Origin: Agathobacter sp. | GTDB taxonomy: Bacteria; Bacillota_A; Clostridia; Lachnospirales; Lachnospiraceae | NCBI GenBank assembly: GCA_017936725.1 | Contig: JAGBEZ010000089.1 | Location: forward strand, 1 to 7,281 | Direction of reading: 5' to 3' | DNA: 7,281 bases | In this document: positions 6,655 to 7,281 of the stretch, piece by piece | Layout of the letters: the number at the start of each line of letters is the position of its first letter | Position numbering within the stretch: the stretch's first letter is position 1 | Notes under the pieces: model-generated | Database searches by the model: none | Seen by the model: the letters and a program-made list of their open reading frames with translations, nothing else | Told to the model about the DNA's origin: nothing | Made by a program: the position numbers and the translations under genes

Positions 6655-6682
6655 AAAAACTGCCGCACCCAAGGTACGGCAG
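6655..6682 (-). terminator. Intrinsic terminator between hup and rqcP
   Basis: Minus-strand CTGCCGTACC (from 6673-6682) pairs with GGTGCGGCAG (from 6660-6669), a 10-bp GC-rich stem with one wobble and a 3-nt loop, followed by five Ts. It lies 27 nt after the hup stop and just before the rqcP ribosome-binding site. Most hup transcripts should end here, with read-through feeding rqcP and yabP. Confidence 0.9.
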
Positions 6683-6708
6683 CTTACGTTTCTATCTTTT
6701 TTTCTAAA

Positions 6709-6981
6709 TTAGTTTACAGAATCTTTTAATGCTTTACCAGCTTTGAATTTTGGAGCTTTGCAAGCTGCAATTGTCATTGTTGCACCTGTTTGAGGATTTC
6801 TTCCTTCTCTTGCTCCTCTTTCACTTACTTCAAATGTTCCAAATCCAACTAATTGAACTTTTTCACCTTTTTTAAGTTCGTCAATTACTACATCAGCAAA
6901 TGCTTTTAATGCTGCGTCAGAATCTTTTTTAGACAAATTTGCTTTTTCAGCCATAGCTGCTACTAATTCTGCTCTGTTCAT
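6709..6981 (-). CDS. hup: Nucleoid DNA-binding protein HU
   Basis: A 90-residue histone-like protein of the DNABII family, a homodimer that bends DNA and compacts the nucleoid. Seen: the helical N-terminal dimerisation half starting [20 protein letters not shown], then the signature [21 protein letters not shown] at about 47-67. The RNPQTG turn at about 62-67 is the arm tip that inserts into the minor groove. The length and the lack of an insertion fit HU rather than a diverged IHF. Codons are strongly biased towards GCT, GAA, AAA and GTT, as expected of a very highly expressed gene. The ATG has the near-perfect site AAAGGAGGA at 6990-6998. A strong promoter and a strong terminator flank it. 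Confidence 0.97.
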   Translation of the reverse strand: MNRAELVAAMAEKANLSKKDSDAALKAFADVVIDELKKGEKVQLVGFGTFEVSERGAREGRNPQTGATMTIAACKAPKFKAGKALKDSVN

Positions 6982-7021
6982 GGATTTTCTCCTCCTTTAA
7001 AAATTAAAACATCTAGGTATT

Positions 7022-7050
7022 GTTATAACTGTTTCATTGGAGTTTGTCAA
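7022..7050 (-). promoter_or_regulatory. Strong sigma-A promoter of hup
   Basis: On the minus strand a perfect -35 TTGACA (7045-7050) is followed after 17 bp by TATAAC (7022-7027), five of six to consensus. Transcription should start near 7015 and give a leader of about 34 nt. This is the best promoter match in the window, in keeping with high HU expression. Confidence 0.9.
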
Positions 7051-7052
7051 GT

Positions 7053-7067
7053 GAAATTGGCAATTTC
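7053..7067. promoter_or_regulatory. Perfect 15-bp palindrome upstream of the hup -35
   Basis: GAAATTG and CAATTTC are perfect complements around a single central base, ending 2 bp before the -35 hexamer. The position and symmetry suit a dimeric regulator or an upstream promoter element. No regulator is identified from the sequence. Confidence 0.55.
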
Positions 7068-7092
7068 CCCTTATTTTTCAAGGTTTTTGAGT

Positions 7093-7128
7093 ATTTTTCT
7101 GTGATTTTGACTAATGCACAGGAAAAAT
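7093..7128. repeat. Imperfect inverted repeat, 11 bp
   Basis: ATTTTTCTGTG (7093-7103) pairs with CACAGGAAAAAT (7117-7128) over 11 bp with one bulged G and a 13-nt loop. No T-tract follows on either strand, so it is not a standard terminator. It lies between the end repeats and the hup promoter. Confidence 0.5.
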
Positions 7129-7190
7129 GCTCACATAAACCCAGTTCATTGATGTACTATTCTTTGTTTCATGGAACCCTCTGGGCATGT

Positions 7191-7281
7191 TACTTGCTTG
7201 GATTCACCGGGCAAATCTTTTGCTTGCTTGGATTCACCGGGCGAATCTTTTGCTTGCTTAAATTCACCGGGCGTCTTCTAT
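7191..7281. repeat. Tandem 30-bp repeat, three units at window edge
   Basis: Units begin at 7191, 7221 and 7251. Units one and two differ at only two positions. Unit three matches for about 23 bases with two changes and then diverges, so the array seems to end near 7273. Each unit holds the core ATTCACCGGGC; in unit two GATTC (7231-7235) and GAATC (7243-7247) form a 5-bp stem around it. The period is a multiple of three, and one minus-strand frame reads a 10-residue repeat (RPVNPSKQKI) ending at TAA 7190-7192. It could thus be the tail of an upstream gene. Another minus frame has TAG at 7278-7280. Several frames on both strands are open, so coding is unproven. Confidence 0.85.

Noticed and set aside
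7043..7051. 0A-box-like TTTGTCAAG over the hup -35
   Set aside because: The reverse complement of a consensus -35 followed by AA resembles a 0A box by itself. The hup promoter has a normal 17-bp spacer and needs no activator, so this match carries little weight.
7129..7192. Terminator-like pairing CCCAG...CTGGG downstream of the TAA at 7190
   Set aside because: Only five contiguous base pairs with a long loop and no clean T-tract; too weak to call.

Overview
The window looks like a chromosomal core locus of an endospore-forming member of the Bacillota. It is most likely a clostridium and plausibly of the Lachnospiraceae, but this rests on gene content and order and not on any database search. 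All eight confident genes lie on the minus strand. Read in the direction of transcription (right to left) they are: HU (hup), the S4-domain RqcP/YabO, YabP, the FtsB-like division protein DivIC, SpoIIE, TilS, Hpt and FtsH. This matches the conserved B. subtilis block yabO-yabP-yabQ-divIC ... spoIIE ... tilS-hprT-ftsH, with HU at the head as is common in clostridia. No gene for YabQ is present, and SpoIIE is short.

Region by region, right to left. Positions 7068-7281 hold no clear gene. They contain three tandem 30-bp units at the window edge and an 11-bp imperfect dyad. A consensus sigma-A promoter (TTGACA, 17 bp, TATAAC) with a perfect 15-bp palindrome just upstream drives hup. A strong intrinsic terminator follows hup, and rqcP begins right behind it, so rqcP and yabP probably depend on read-through. 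The yabP Shine-Dalgarno lies inside a hairpin. divIC has its own promoter at the end of yabP and its own terminator overlapping its stop codon. spoIIE then starts from a promoter with a perfect TATAAT but a 22-bp spacer and a Spo0A-box-like site over the -35, the layout of Spo0A-activated sigma-A promoters. spoIIE, tilS, hpt and ftsH follow with a 1-nt overlap, an 8-nt overlap and a 14-nt gap, so they form one tight transcription unit. It ends at a strong terminator at 202-231. Positions 1-200 are AT-rich, without a convincing gene, and rich in inverted repeats.

Functionally the locus combines sporulation (yabP, spoIIE), division (divIC), and housekeeping: tRNA-Ile lysidine modification (tilS), purine salvage (hpt), membrane proteolysis (ftsH), ribosome rescue (rqcP) and nucleoid structure (hup). 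Start codons were revised from the longest reading frames where ribosome-binding sites and promoters required it (spoIIE, tilS, hpt, divIC). I did not find a new multi-gene system. The most notable points are the TM-poor SpoIIE, the absent yabQ, the coupling of tilS, hpt and ftsH to spoIIE, and several small regulatory structures.
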